A DNA stretch of 49,428 nucleotides from a virus. The DNA lies in IMG/VR virus record IMGVR_UViG_3300022871_000001, positions 1 through 49,428 of that record; one strand, 5' to 3'. How positions within the stretch are numbered: position 1 is the first letter of the stretch; each line of letters starts with the position of its first letter. Both the position numbers and the translations under genes were made by a program. Positions 8,923-16,310 of this stretch are shown here, one piece after another. Below the pieces are notes generated by a model. That model was not told where the DNA came from. It saw only the letters and a list, made by a program, of their open reading frames with translations, and ran no database searches.

Positions 8923-9327
8923 ATGCACAAAGATGGAATATCAAGAACAGAAACAAAAGTAATGTTAGCACCAGTTGCTATCAGTACAGATACTACAACT
9001 ACGAGTGTAATAATTGACACGAGAGGTTATGACTCAATGAAAGTAAGTGTTGTAGCTGGCATAGTAACTGCCGGTGATGTAGTAATTACAGCGTTAACAG
9101 AATCAGCAGATAGTGCAATGTCTGGAGCAACAGCAGTTCCATCCGCACGTCTTATAGGAACTCTCGCAGCTAATACAGCAGTTGACACAACTAATGAAGT
9201 AGCGAGTGTAGGGGTTGTTGCAAATTTACGTTACGTAGAATGTGTTTTAACATCGGCTAACTCATGTGATATGTTAGTTTCAATTATTGCAGAATTGGGA
9301 AATGCAGTAGTAGCATCAACAGTATAA
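8923..9327 (+). CDS. Probable capsid decoration protein
   Basis: This 134-residue protein directly follows the capsid gene and is rich in Ala, Val, Thr and Ser in a beta-sandwich-like pattern (ISTDTTTTSVIIDTRGYDS near residues 19-37). Small beta proteins in this position often decorate HK97-type heads. It has no catalytic motif. It is flanked by hairpins on both sides, suggesting separate control of its amount. Confidence 0.65.
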   Translation: MHKDGISRTETKVMLAPVAISTDTTTTSVIIDTRGYDSMKVSVVAGIVTAGDVVITALTESADSAMSGATAVPSARLIGTLAANTAVDTTNEVASVGVVANLRYVECVLTSANSCDMLVSIIAELGNAVVASTV

Positions 9328-9338
9328 AATAAAATATA

Positions 9339-9363
9339 GGCTAGCCTAGAAAACTAGCCTTTT
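9339..9363 (+). terminator. Terminator-like hairpin
   Basis: GGCTAG at 9339-9344 pairs with CTAGCC at 9354-9359 and is followed by TTTT. It lies between the decoration protein and the small gene at 9377 and may weaken transcription downstream. Confidence 0.6.
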
Positions 9364-9376
9364 AAAAGGATTTAAT

Positions 9377-9604
9377 ATGAGAGTCAAATATCTAAAAGAC
9401 ATGCCAATTTGTTATGATGGATTTACAAGAACAGAACATAAAAAAGGCGACATTGTAGATATAAAAGACTTAAAACTTGTCAAAGAATTAATAGCAAGTA
9501 GAAGTGTTAAAGAATACAATGAGCAGGAAGAAAAGCAAATAGCTCAGTATGAAAACAAGATGGTTAAAAAAGTTAGAAATAAAAGACAGGTTAAAAGTAA
9601 ATGA
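9377..9604 (+). CDS. Small head-module protein, unknown function
   Basis: This 75-residue protein has a short globular N-terminus (MRVKYLKDMPICYDGFTRTE) and a very basic C-terminus ending KKVRNKRQVKSK. It lies between the decoration and connector genes and its TGA overlaps the next ATG (ATGA), so translation is probably coupled. It resembles the 56-residue protein at 10213 in pattern (small beta start, KKG motif, charged tail). Confidence 0.6.
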   Translation: MRVKYLKDMPICYDGFTRTEHKKGDIVDIKDLKLVKELIASRSVKEYNEQEEKQIAQYENKMVKKVRNKRQVKSK

Positions 9605-10206
9605 TATTTCCATACATTGAACAATCTCGAGCAGATGTGTTGCCTATGTCACTCTCGTATGCAAAAGAGTATTTGCATATTGACAGCGCAGATACTTCTC
9701 ATGACGTCACTGTAGGATACATGGTGAAAGCAGCACGCGACTTTTTTGAAAAGCATACAAACGTAACAACAACAGAAGTAACTTATAAAACATTTAGACT
9801 AAACTTTAATGATCGCTGTTTTCAGATACGTAAAAAACCATTACTGGCTATCAGTTCAGTTAAATATTATGATACAGATGATGTATTACAAACAGTAGAC
9901 GCTAGCAATTATTATATAGTTGAAGATAATCATTATAATTTTTTAGGATTTAAAAGAGCTTTTAGTGCGCCTAGTCTATCGGAAGATAATGGCTGGCCAA
10001 TACAAATAACTTTCACAGCAGGATATAGTGCACTAACGGATAAAATATCAGACGACATGAAAGACGGAATTTTAGCACATGTAGCTAAGATGTTTGAGAA
10101 TAGAGGAGATTCGTTCGAGTTCGATAATTCAAATTTAAATAGGCTAGTTCCTAGAACAACAAAGTTAGCAATAAGATCTTATAAAGTTCAGGAATTAGGG
10201 GGATAG
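9601..10206 (+). CDS. Head-tail connector (gp6-like)
   Basis: This 201-residue protein has the layout of phage gp6-type adaptors: LSYAKEYLHID near residues 18-28, the helical HDVTVGYMVKAARDFFEKHTN, then RLNFNDRCFQIRKKPLLAISSV and ITFTAGYSA, and a C-terminal helix. It should form the ring under the portal. Coupled to its upstream neighbour by an ATGA overlap. Confidence 0.8.
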   Translation: MIFPYIEQSRADVLPMSLSYAKEYLHIDSADTSHDVTVGYMVKAARDFFEKHTNVTTTEVTYKTFRLNFNDRCFQIRKKPLLAISSVKYYDTDDVLQTVDASNYYIVEDNHYNFLGFKRAFSAPSLSEDNGWPIQITFTAGYSALTDKISDDMKDGILAHVAKMFENRGDSFEFDNSNLNRLVPRTTKLAIRSYKVQELGG

Positions 10207-10212
10207 AATAAA

Positions 10213-10383
10213 ATGAAATTAATAGCAAGACGCAATGTACGTATATCGTGCAATAATGAAGTTATTCAGATTAAAAAGGGCCAAAGAATACCTACAAAGA
10301 GTTTGCCTATATCTGAAGAAGATATTAAATCATTAAGTAATAGTTCAGCATTTAGAATTGAAAAAGAAAAAGAAAATAAATGA
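10213..10383 (+). CDS. Small protein, unknown function
   Basis: This 56-residue frame starts MKLIARRNVRISCNN and ends in the charged EKEKENK. It overlaps the next start as ATGA. A small all-beta start with an IQIKKGQRIP loop resembles the 9377 product, so the two may be related. No function can be assigned. Confidence 0.6.
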   Translation: MKLIARRNVRISCNNEVIQIKKGQRIPTKSLPISEEDIKSLSNSSAFRIEKEKENK

Positions 10384-10790
10384 AATACGGTTTTAATAGC
10401 TCAAAAATTAAAAGATCAACAATAGGCGATATGCGATACAGGCTAGCAATAGAAACTTTTATGCCTATGCCAGCAAATGATCTATCAGGACAGATGACAG
10501 ACACCATATCCGTTATAGCAACAGTTTGGGGAGCTATGGAAACAAAGGCAGCTGGATCGTTTAGATTATTAGGTATTAATCTTGATGAAACAGAAGCACC
10601 AACACATGTTTTTTATATTAGATTTTGGAAAGCAGAATTTTTAGAAGCACGTTTTATTAGTTTTAATGGAAACCGGTATAAAATAATAAAACCACACGAT
10701 ATAAGGGGTAATCAACAAAGCAATTATCAAATTAGTTTTAACTGCGTTTTTAAGGGTGCAGTAGGTAAAAAAGCAAGCACTTATAAATAA
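10380..10790 (+). CDS. Head-tail adaptor / joining protein (gp16-like)
   Basis: This 136-residue protein has the small beta-barrel pattern of head closure proteins: GDMRYRLAIETFMP at about residues 16-29, VWGAMETKAAGS in the middle, and FISFNGNRYKIIKPHDI near the C-terminus. Its position after the gp6-like connector agrees. It should plug or extend the connector so that the tail can attach. Confidence 0.8.
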   Translation: MKYGFNSSKIKRSTIGDMRYRLAIETFMPMPANDLSGQMTDTISVIATVWGAMETKAAGSFRLLGINLDETEAPTHVFYIRFWKAEFLEARFISFNGNRYKIIKPHDIRGNQQSNYQISFNCVFKGAVGKKASTYK

Positions 10791-10805
10791 GAAGGAAAAA
10801 AGAAA

Positions 10806-11135
10806 ATGACATTCGCACCTAAAAAATATTCACATACGCAGTTGGCAGATACAAAAACTGCATTAGTAACTGCAGGCTCAAATAATACAATACATATTCG
10901 TAGTATTCAATTACATAATACTAATACATCAAATGAAGACGCAATAATTTATCTTAATGATGGAACTAGCGATTTAATTATACATAAAATAACAATAAAA
11001 CCAAACGAAACTGTTCTAATTGAATATAGCCGAGGCAGTATGATACTAGCGCCTACTGACATTATATCAGGATTGACAGACACAGCATCAAAAGTCACAT
11101 GTACAGTCACAGGCGAAGAAGCAATAGGCGTATAA
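10806..11135 (+). CDS. Small beta-sandwich structural protein
   Basis: This 109-residue protein is threonine- and isoleucine-rich with regular beta strands (HIRSIQLHNTNTSNEDAIIY, residues about 34-53; then TVLIEYSRGSMILAP). It resembles small phage proteins that decorate heads or necks. It has an AAGGAAA site upstream. Its exact position in the virion is unknown. Confidence 0.6.
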   Translation: MTFAPKKYSHTQLADTKTALVTAGSNNTIHIRSIQLHNTNTSNEDAIIYLNDGTSDLIIHKITIKPNETVLIEYSRGSMILAPTDIISGLTDTASKVTCTVTGEEAIGV

Positions 11136-11157
11136 TAAAAGAAAAGGAATTTAGAAA

Positions 11158-11826
11158 ATGGGAATTACAAGAACAGTTAATACAGTGACAGAGTTCACAG
11201 ACCCTACATTTACATCACCAGACATAAGAACTGGAATTGATGATATAAATGGAAATGAGTCAATTTTAATAGCAGCAACAGCCACAGCAGTTAATGAAAT
11301 AACAGTAACAAATGCAGCAACAGGCGATGCACCTGCAATAACAGCAACAGGCACAGATACAAATATAAATTTATCATTAGCAGGAAAAGGCACAGGTGTT
11401 GTAGATGCTGGCGCGCTTCTTTCAGCAACTGCGATTAAAGCTACAGAATTGTTTGTAGGTGCAACAGGAGCAGAAGTTCAAATATTAGCAACTCCAGCGG
11501 AAATAAATTTACAGTGTGATATATCAGCACAAACAGAAGCTATTACAACTGGAGCAATTTCAGTAACAAAAAGAATTACTGTTCTTGATACGACTGCAGG
11601 AGCTGTATTATTTACATTAGCCGCACCTGACGCAACAATGCTAGGACAAGTTAAAGTAATTAATTTTGTTACAGACAATGGAGACGCAACTCTGACTCTT
11701 ACAAACGTGCAAGGCGGGAGTGCAGCTACAACGTGTACGTGGGCAAATGTCGGCGAAGAATTAGTATTAGTTGGCGGTGTTTCAAAATGGAATGTTGTAT
11801 CCGAAGGTGGAGTAGTATTATCATAA
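11158..11826 (+). CDS. Putative virion structural protein, alanine/threonine-rich
   Basis: This 222-residue protein contains a strand-turn repeat in the N-terminal half (GNESILIAATATAVNEITVT, LSLAGKGTGVVDAG) followed by a C-terminal domain with DATMLGQVKVINFVTDNGDA. This combination is common in phage head-fibre or decoration proteins. It lies between head closure and tail completion genes. No enzyme motif is seen. Confidence 0.6.
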   Translation: MGITRTVNTVTEFTDPTFTSPDIRTGIDDINGNESILIAATATAVNEITVTNAATGDAPAITATGTDTNINLSLAGKGTGVVDAGALLSATAIKATELFVGATGAEVQILATPAEINLQCDISAQTEAITTGAISVTKRITVLDTTAGAVLFTLAAPDATMLGQVKVINFVTDNGDATLTLTNVQGGSAATTCTWANVGEELVLVGGVSKWNVVSEGGVVLS

Positions 11827-11832
11827 GCAATG

Positions 11833-11846
11833 TGGTCATTTGACCA
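11833..11846. promoter_or_regulatory. Palindrome TGGTCATTTGACCA
   Basis: A perfect palindrome (TGGTCA-TT-TGACCA) lies in the 85-bp spacer between the genes at 11158 and 11912. A second, imperfect hairpin (ATGGGATC against GGTCTCAT) follows. It could be an RNA hairpin or a protein site. Only the symmetry is seen. Confidence 0.35.
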
Positions 11847-11911
11847 ATGAACATAAAATGGGATCTTCAATGGTCTCATGCTTAAATTTAAATAGAATAT
11901 AAGGCTTAAAA

Positions 11912-12343
11912 ATGTATCCAGTAGTCACAATAGACGAAAAGAGCAGAGAAGTGTTATTAGACTTCGGGAATATGGATAAAAACTTTCGTGGTGCGATTAG
12001 AAGAGGTCAGATAGCAAACGGTAGCTCATTAAAGAAACATTTACGCGCAGGTATTAAAAATCCGCCTAAAAGCGGGATTAAACATAGAAGTTTACCTAAT
12101 ATTAGTTCACGCGCTGGAGAATATCCTGCAACACAATCAGGGAAGCTAATGAATAGCGTTGAATATCGGACATCTGGATTAAATATGAAAATAGGGTATA
12201 TTAAAAAATATGGTAAGTTTTTAGAGCTTGGAACAAAGAATATGGATGCTAGACCCGGATTAATTACAACAATTAGGAATAATTTATTTAGACTCAAATA
12301 TAATTTTATGAGAGAATTAAATCGAGGATTAGGAAGAAAATGA
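11912..12343 (+). CDS. Tail completion protein (HK97 gp10-like)
   Basis: This 143-residue protein carries the gp10 family pattern: an N-terminal helix, then the basic central segment with RAGEYPATQSGKLMNSVEYR and YIKKYGKFLELGTKNMDARPG near the C-terminus. Members act at the neck or tail terminator. Its TGA overlaps the ATG of the next gene. Confidence 0.82.
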   Translation: MYPVVTIDEKSREVLLDFGNMDKNFRGAIRRGQIANGSSLKKHLRAGIKNPPKSGIKHRSLPNISSRAGEYPATQSGKLMNSVEYRTSGLNMKIGYIKKYGKFLELGTKNMDARPGLITTIRNNLFRLKYNFMRELNRGLGRK

Positions 12344-13413
12344 TTTCACAAATTATAAAATCCATGATATTTAATATTGCAGATTATTCAAATAAACTGA
12401 ATGATTATAATGTAATCACAGGTGTAAATTCTGATTCAGGTAGTATATTATTAACATGCGAAGATGATATCGATAGTAATTTATTAGAAGGCAATTATAT
12501 TCTTATTACAGGGGCATTATTTAAAAATGAATTAGAGTCATTAACCGCGGTCACTGGTGGATATTTAGTTGAGACTACTGTTAATCATGATTTAACAGAA
12601 GATTTTCAGACAACAATTAATTTGGTAGGTTTTGGCGGTAGTTGGGATGATACGTTTGTCATAGCAAGCATAAATGGTCCTAAAACTTTCACAATTACAA
12701 CAAGCTTATCTTCACCAGCAGGAACAGCTTATCTTTTAGAAAATAGATATGGTTCGATAAGAGGTTTTCAGATTATAACTGCAATAGATGGAAAAACATT
12801 AACGTTTGCAAGCGATACATCATTTTTATTATACGATTTAACAAATGCTAAAATAAACTATAACTATAGGATTACAAGCGTCTTTGATGATGAGGCTGCA
12901 ATAGCACATTATAACGCTAATTCGACTACAGACAAAGCTTGGGCTTATATTTTATACGATGGGACAATTGCTTCAAAGGATGTCAATATAGATTCTGATA
13001 GTATCGCAAAGATGTCACGCGTAGACGCTATATCACAGGAGATTATTATAGGATTTAGTATATTAGTAATTGAAGGATCTTCAAATTATAACACATCACA
13101 AGTAGTTCAAAATAGTTTAATTAATTTCAGGTATCCAATTCTAAAAAGTATTTATGGTTTACAAATTAACTTTGATAATTATCTTAATGCTGATAGACAA
13201 GGAGTAGTTTTTTTAGGAGATTCAGCAGCAAGCTATAAGGGAGGAATATATTTACATATTTATAATTTCCAGACTCAACTTTATTTAACGGTTTATGAAA
13301 CAATAGAAAACAATGCAAGCGCAGCAATGCGTAGTATAGACTTAAGCTTATTATTAGAATACGATGATTACACTAACACTAAAAAAGAAGTAAAGATAAT
13401 TTTACCAGAATAA
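12340..13413 (+). CDS. Tail terminator-position protein with an inserted beta domain
   Basis: The gene lies where Mu-like phages place the tail terminator, between gp10-like and sheath genes. At 357 residues it is longer than usual terminators. Residues about 55-130 look like a small beta domain (TVNHDLTEDF, NLVGFGGSWDDTFVIASING, PKTFTIT) that matches in pattern the domain inserted in the baseplate protein at 21718. The C-terminal third (GFSILVIEG to YLHIYNFQTQLY) could be the terminator fold. The function is inferred from position. Confidence 0.55.
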   Translation: MISQIIKSMIFNIADYSNKLNDYNVITGVNSDSGSILLTCEDDIDSNLLEGNYILITGALFKNELESLTAVTGGYLVETTVNHDLTEDFQTTINLVGFGGSWDDTFVIASINGPKTFTITTSLSSPAGTAYLLENRYGSIRGFQIITAIDGKTLTFASDTSFLLYDLTNAKINYNYRITSVFDDEAAIAHYNANSTTDKAWAYILYDGTIASKDVNIDSDSIAKMSRVDAISQEIIIGFSILVIEGSSNYNTSQVVQNSLINFRYPILKSIYGLQINFDNYLNADRQGVVFLGDSAASYKGGIYLHIYNFQTQLYLTVYETIENNASAAMRSIDLSLLLEYDDYTNTKKEVKIILPE

Positions 13414-13435
13414 ACAAAAAAGGGGATAAAGAAGA

Positions 13436-15037
13436 ATGACAACTATCAGACAACCTGCAGTAACAGTTAATAAGCTGCCTGCCGTATTACCTGCTGCATT
13501 AGAAGAACAAAAAGTTTTAATCGTAGGGCAAATGTTATCTACAGGAAGCGCCACGACTGGCATAATAGAAACTAATATAGTAGAAACTGAGATAGACGCA
13601 AAGTTCGGCCAAAAATCAATGGTAGCAGAACAATTAAGACAATCGTTTACAATTTTAAAGGAATCAGGAAGTGCAAGAATTCCTAGAATTGATGTATTAC
13701 CATTTTCAGACGCAGGTGGATCAGCTGCAGCACAAGGGATAATTAGTATTACCGAAAAAGGCGGTTCTACAGCCGCCGCAACAGTTGGAGGAACATTAAA
13801 CGTAATTATAGGTTCAGCTCAGCAATATACAATTCCTTATAATATTTCAGTGGGTGATAGTTTTACGGCAATTGTTGCTGGCGTTACTGCCGCAATTAAT
13901 TCAACAACTTGTCCGGTAACCGCAGCCGTTGGATCAGTTACAGTAACAAATATTGAGATTGATTTTAATAATGCTGGAACAGTAGGTAATTTTATAGGCC
14001 TAGGATTTTCTGGCACAATTAATGATGGTACAGATGAAGTACTAGGGAACGTTCTTGTAGCTGTCACAGGTTTTGCCTCAGGATCTGGCGATCCTGCAAC
14101 TGCAGATATTAATACAGCGCTTGATTTAATAGTAGAACGTTATCAAACAATATGCGCACCTAGTCAATGGGCCGTTGCAGATATTAAAACTTTCTTAAAT
14201 ACTCGTTTTAATGTAGATAATGAAATTTTAGACGGTGTTTGTATAACTCATAAAATTGATACAGCAAGTAATCTTGCAACTTATGCAACTACTACAAACA
14301 ATAGTAATGCAGTCGTAGTTTTAGGAGATGAAGATCAAACAACTAGCAAGTACGCTGGTCCGCTATATCGTGAGTTTGACTTTTGTCAGTCATGCCATCT
14401 TGGTGTAATTCGCGCACTTAGACGCACTAACGGAGCTAATTTGATACGTTACGTAATTAACGGTCAAACATTTGACTTACAGGGAGGCCCTGAGTTAGCT
14501 TCATTGCCATACCATAACACGCCGCTTTATAATATTAACGTTGCAAATAGTTCATTAGGATTTAGCAAAACTGAAGTTGTAACACTAAACACGGCAGGTG
14601 TCACGCTGATCGGTAATAATATTTCTAATGCTCTAGTACTTTTAGGGACTACAGTAACAACATATAAAACAAACGCACAAGGACAAGCAGACGCAACATG
14701 GCATTTCCTAAATACTGTTGATACTGTTTCTGTTGCAGCAGAATATATATTTAATAGTTTTAAACGTGACTATGTACAAACTCGTTTGACGACAGGAAAT
14801 CTTAGGGCTGGCCGTGGCGTTGCAAATGCTGAGTCAATACTTGCTAGCATGAAACAATATTATCTTGAACTTGCAGATCTTATGATCGTACGTGATTCTA
14901 AGACCGATATCAAGTTTTTCATGGAATCAATATTACTAGATATAGATTTAGTAACAGGCGCCGCAGTAATTGGAGCAAATTTACCTATCGTTGTTCAGCT
15001 TAGATCTATAGTTGCATCATTAATAACTACATTCTAA
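13436..15037 (+). CDS. Tail sheath protein (Mu gpL-like)
   Basis: This 533-residue protein starts TTIRQPAVTVNKLPAVLPA, the typical opening of Mu-type sheath proteins, and has the C-terminal sheath domain with TWHFLNTVDTVSVAAEYIFN and KRDYVQTRLTTGNLRAGRGV. A threonine/alanine-rich insertion sits at residues about 100-220. It forms the contractile outer tube that drives the inner tube through the host envelope. It is followed by the tube gene. Confidence 0.92.
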   Translation: MTTIRQPAVTVNKLPAVLPAALEEQKVLIVGQMLSTGSATTGIIETNIVETEIDAKFGQKSMVAEQLRQSFTILKESGSARIPRIDVLPFSDAGGSAAAQGIISITEKGGSTAAATVGGTLNVIIGSAQQYTIPYNISVGDSFTAIVAGVTAAINSTTCPVTAAVGSVTVTNIEIDFNNAGTVGNFIGLGFSGTINDGTDEVLGNVLVAVTGFASGSGDPATADINTALDLIVERYQTICAPSQWAVADIKTFLNTRFNVDNEILDGVCITHKIDTASNLATYATTTNNSNAVVVLGDEDQTTSKYAGPLYREFDFCQSCHLGVIRALRRTNGANLIRYVINGQTFDLQGGPELASLPYHNTPLYNINVANSSLGFSKTEVVTLNTAGVTLIGNNISNALVLLGTTVTTYKTNAQGQADATWHFLNTVDTVSVAAEYIFNSFKRDYVQTRLTTGNLRAGRGVANAESILASMKQYYLELADLMIVRDSKTDIKFFMESILLDIDLVTGAAVIGANLPIVVQLRSIVASLITTF

Positions 15038-15064
15038 AATTTATAATAAAAGGAAGAAAAAATC

Positions 15065-15454
15065 ATGGCAGACGCAACAAAAACACTAATTGATCCGCAA
15101 GTTTCAATTAATAATGAAATATTACAAGTTGTCCCTGGATCTAGTGCATATCGACGAGGTAAAGGTACTACTTCTGTAGACGTAACAAGCGCAGGAAACG
15201 GAAATACGGATATAGTAGTAGGAAAAGACGTATCAAGCAAAAAGGGTTATTTTAAAACCTCTGTAAGGAATACAGAGCAGAACGCAGCACAAATTGATGC
15301 ACTAAAAGATTTAGATGGCGGATTAACCCTATCAATTAATGAAGGTTCGTTTAATATTATAATGAGAAAGGGCTCCATTATTAATGAACCTGAGTTCTCG
15401 TTTTCAAACGATTCTAATGTGGAAATTGAAATTGAGGGACTTCCCTTTCAATAA
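15065..15454 (+). CDS. Tail tube protein (Mu gpM-like)
   Basis: This 129-residue protein follows the sheath, as in Mu-type tails, and begins ADATKTLIDPQVSINNEILQ. The pattern PGSSAYRRGKGTTSVDV and the C-terminal EFSFSNDSNVEIEIEGLPFQ fit the tail tube family. It polymerises into the inner tube. A long non-coding leader with RNA structure follows before the chaperone gene. Confidence 0.87.
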   Translation: MADATKTLIDPQVSINNEILQVVPGSSAYRRGKGTTSVDVTSAGNGNTDIVVGKDVSSKKGYFKTSVRNTEQNAAQIDALKDLDGGLTLSINEGSFNIIMRKGSIINEPEFSFSNDSNVEIEIEGLPFQ

Positions 15455-15653
15455 TATTTATTATATTATATGCTTGATATATCACTTTTTTGTGCTATAT
15501 TATAAGTAAGGTAATACTTTTTTGGTATATCAAGAAGCATTAAACAATTTAATAGATTAAGCCTCAATCTGGAGCTGGCGAAATTAATTACTCGCTAGTT
15601 CTGGATGTTATAATGAGGTTAATAATAAACAAACAAAAAAAAGAGGCTAAAAA
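15455..15653 (+). other. Structured leader between tube and chaperone genes
   Basis: This 199-bp spacer has an A+T part with CTTGATATA and TATATCAAG 9-bp arms (15472-15534) and a second, strong hairpin at 15562-15618. No gene is seen. Promoter-like TATAAT words occur. It may set the ratio of chaperone to tube expression. Confidence 0.5.
15562..15618 (+). ncRNA. Conserved-looking RNA hairpin
   Basis: CTGGAGCTGGCGA (15569-15581) pairs along all 13 positions with TCGCTAGTTCTGG (15592-15604) if G-U pairs are allowed; four of the pairs are wobble pairs. The loop is AATTAATTAC. An outer stem CCTCA/TGAGG (15562-15566, 15614-15618) closes it. Wobble pairs point to an RNA rather than a DNA site. There is no U-tract, so it is not a normal terminator. 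Confidence 0.55.
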
Positions 15654-16130
15654 ATGAAGAAGAATTTTACGTACAATTTTGTGGATGAATTAGAATATGA
15701 CGCACATGGTGATAAGGCTATCGCTGAAAGTATTGAAGTGAAAGCGCCTTCTAATAAAATAATGCCATTCGTGACAACTATTGAGTGTTTATATCGCAAG
15801 ACATCATTTGATAGCATGGCGCGTCTACAAAGCATGCTATCCGCAGAAAAACTTCAAAAAATAATGGAACTGCAAGAAAGTTCAGAAATAAATAAAGAAG
15901 AAGTTGAAACACCTTCGGATGAGATTGTAAACAGTATGATGTCATGTTGCGAGGCTTCAGATATGGTTAAGGTCTATAATGCCTTTGATATGATTTTAAA
16001 AGATTCTGCAACATTAGATGATGGCGTAAAATTTGGTGGGACGTTATTTGCAAAAATGAGTCCTTTTGATACAAAATGTATCTTAGGAGAATATATAAAA
16101 AGTTTTTTTATCTCTTCCCCTCGAGTTTAG
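15654..16130 (+). CDS. Tail assembly chaperone, short form
   Basis: This 158-residue protein lies between tube and tape measure, the position of lambda gpG or the Mu-type equivalent. It is helical and acidic and ends at TAG at 16128-16130. A heptamer T-TTT-TTT at 16103-16109 in its last codons allows a -1 frameshift into the downstream frame. It should bind the tape measure protein while the tail tube assembles. Confidence 0.85.
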   Translation: MKKNFTYNFVDELEYDAHGDKAIAESIEVKAPSNKIMPFVTTIECLYRKTSFDSMARLQSMLSAEKLQKIMELQESSEINKEEVETPSDEIVNSMMSCCEASDMVKVYNAFDMILKDSATLDDGVKFGGTLFAKMSPFDTKCILGEYIKSFFISSPRV

Positions 16131-16291
16131 AATATTGTAACATAGATCTTCTCGAGGAGATGTTGAGCGTCTTAAGATTTTTAAAGGGCGGTGTTACGAT
16201 AGAGTATTTAAACTCAGTTCCACTGCCTGAATTTTTCAATATAAAAAATAAATGTGTAAAAATAGCAGAACGAGAAAAAGATTCTGGTTAA
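15654..16291 (+). CDS. Tail assembly chaperone, long form made by -1 frameshift
   Basis: The second frame (16076-16291) has no ribosome binding site of its own and overlaps the end of the first frame. Slippage on TTTTTTT at 16103-16109 (zero-frame codons TTT TTT after AGT) joins residues up to SFF to the frame reading YLFPSSLEYCN and gives a fusion of about 212 residues. This mirrors the G/GT arrangement in tailed phages, in which a minor fusion product recruits the tape measure. The fusion is inferred from sequence only. Confidence 0.82.
16103..16109 (+). promoter_or_regulatory. Slippery heptamer for -1 ribosomal frameshift
   Basis: Seven consecutive T bases are read as (AG)T TTT TTT A in the zero frame, a canonical X-XXY-YYZ slippery site. 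They lie within the overlap of the two chaperone frames, exactly where such a site is expected. Confidence 0.8.
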
Positions 16292-16310
16292 TAAATAAGA
16301 AGGTTAGATA

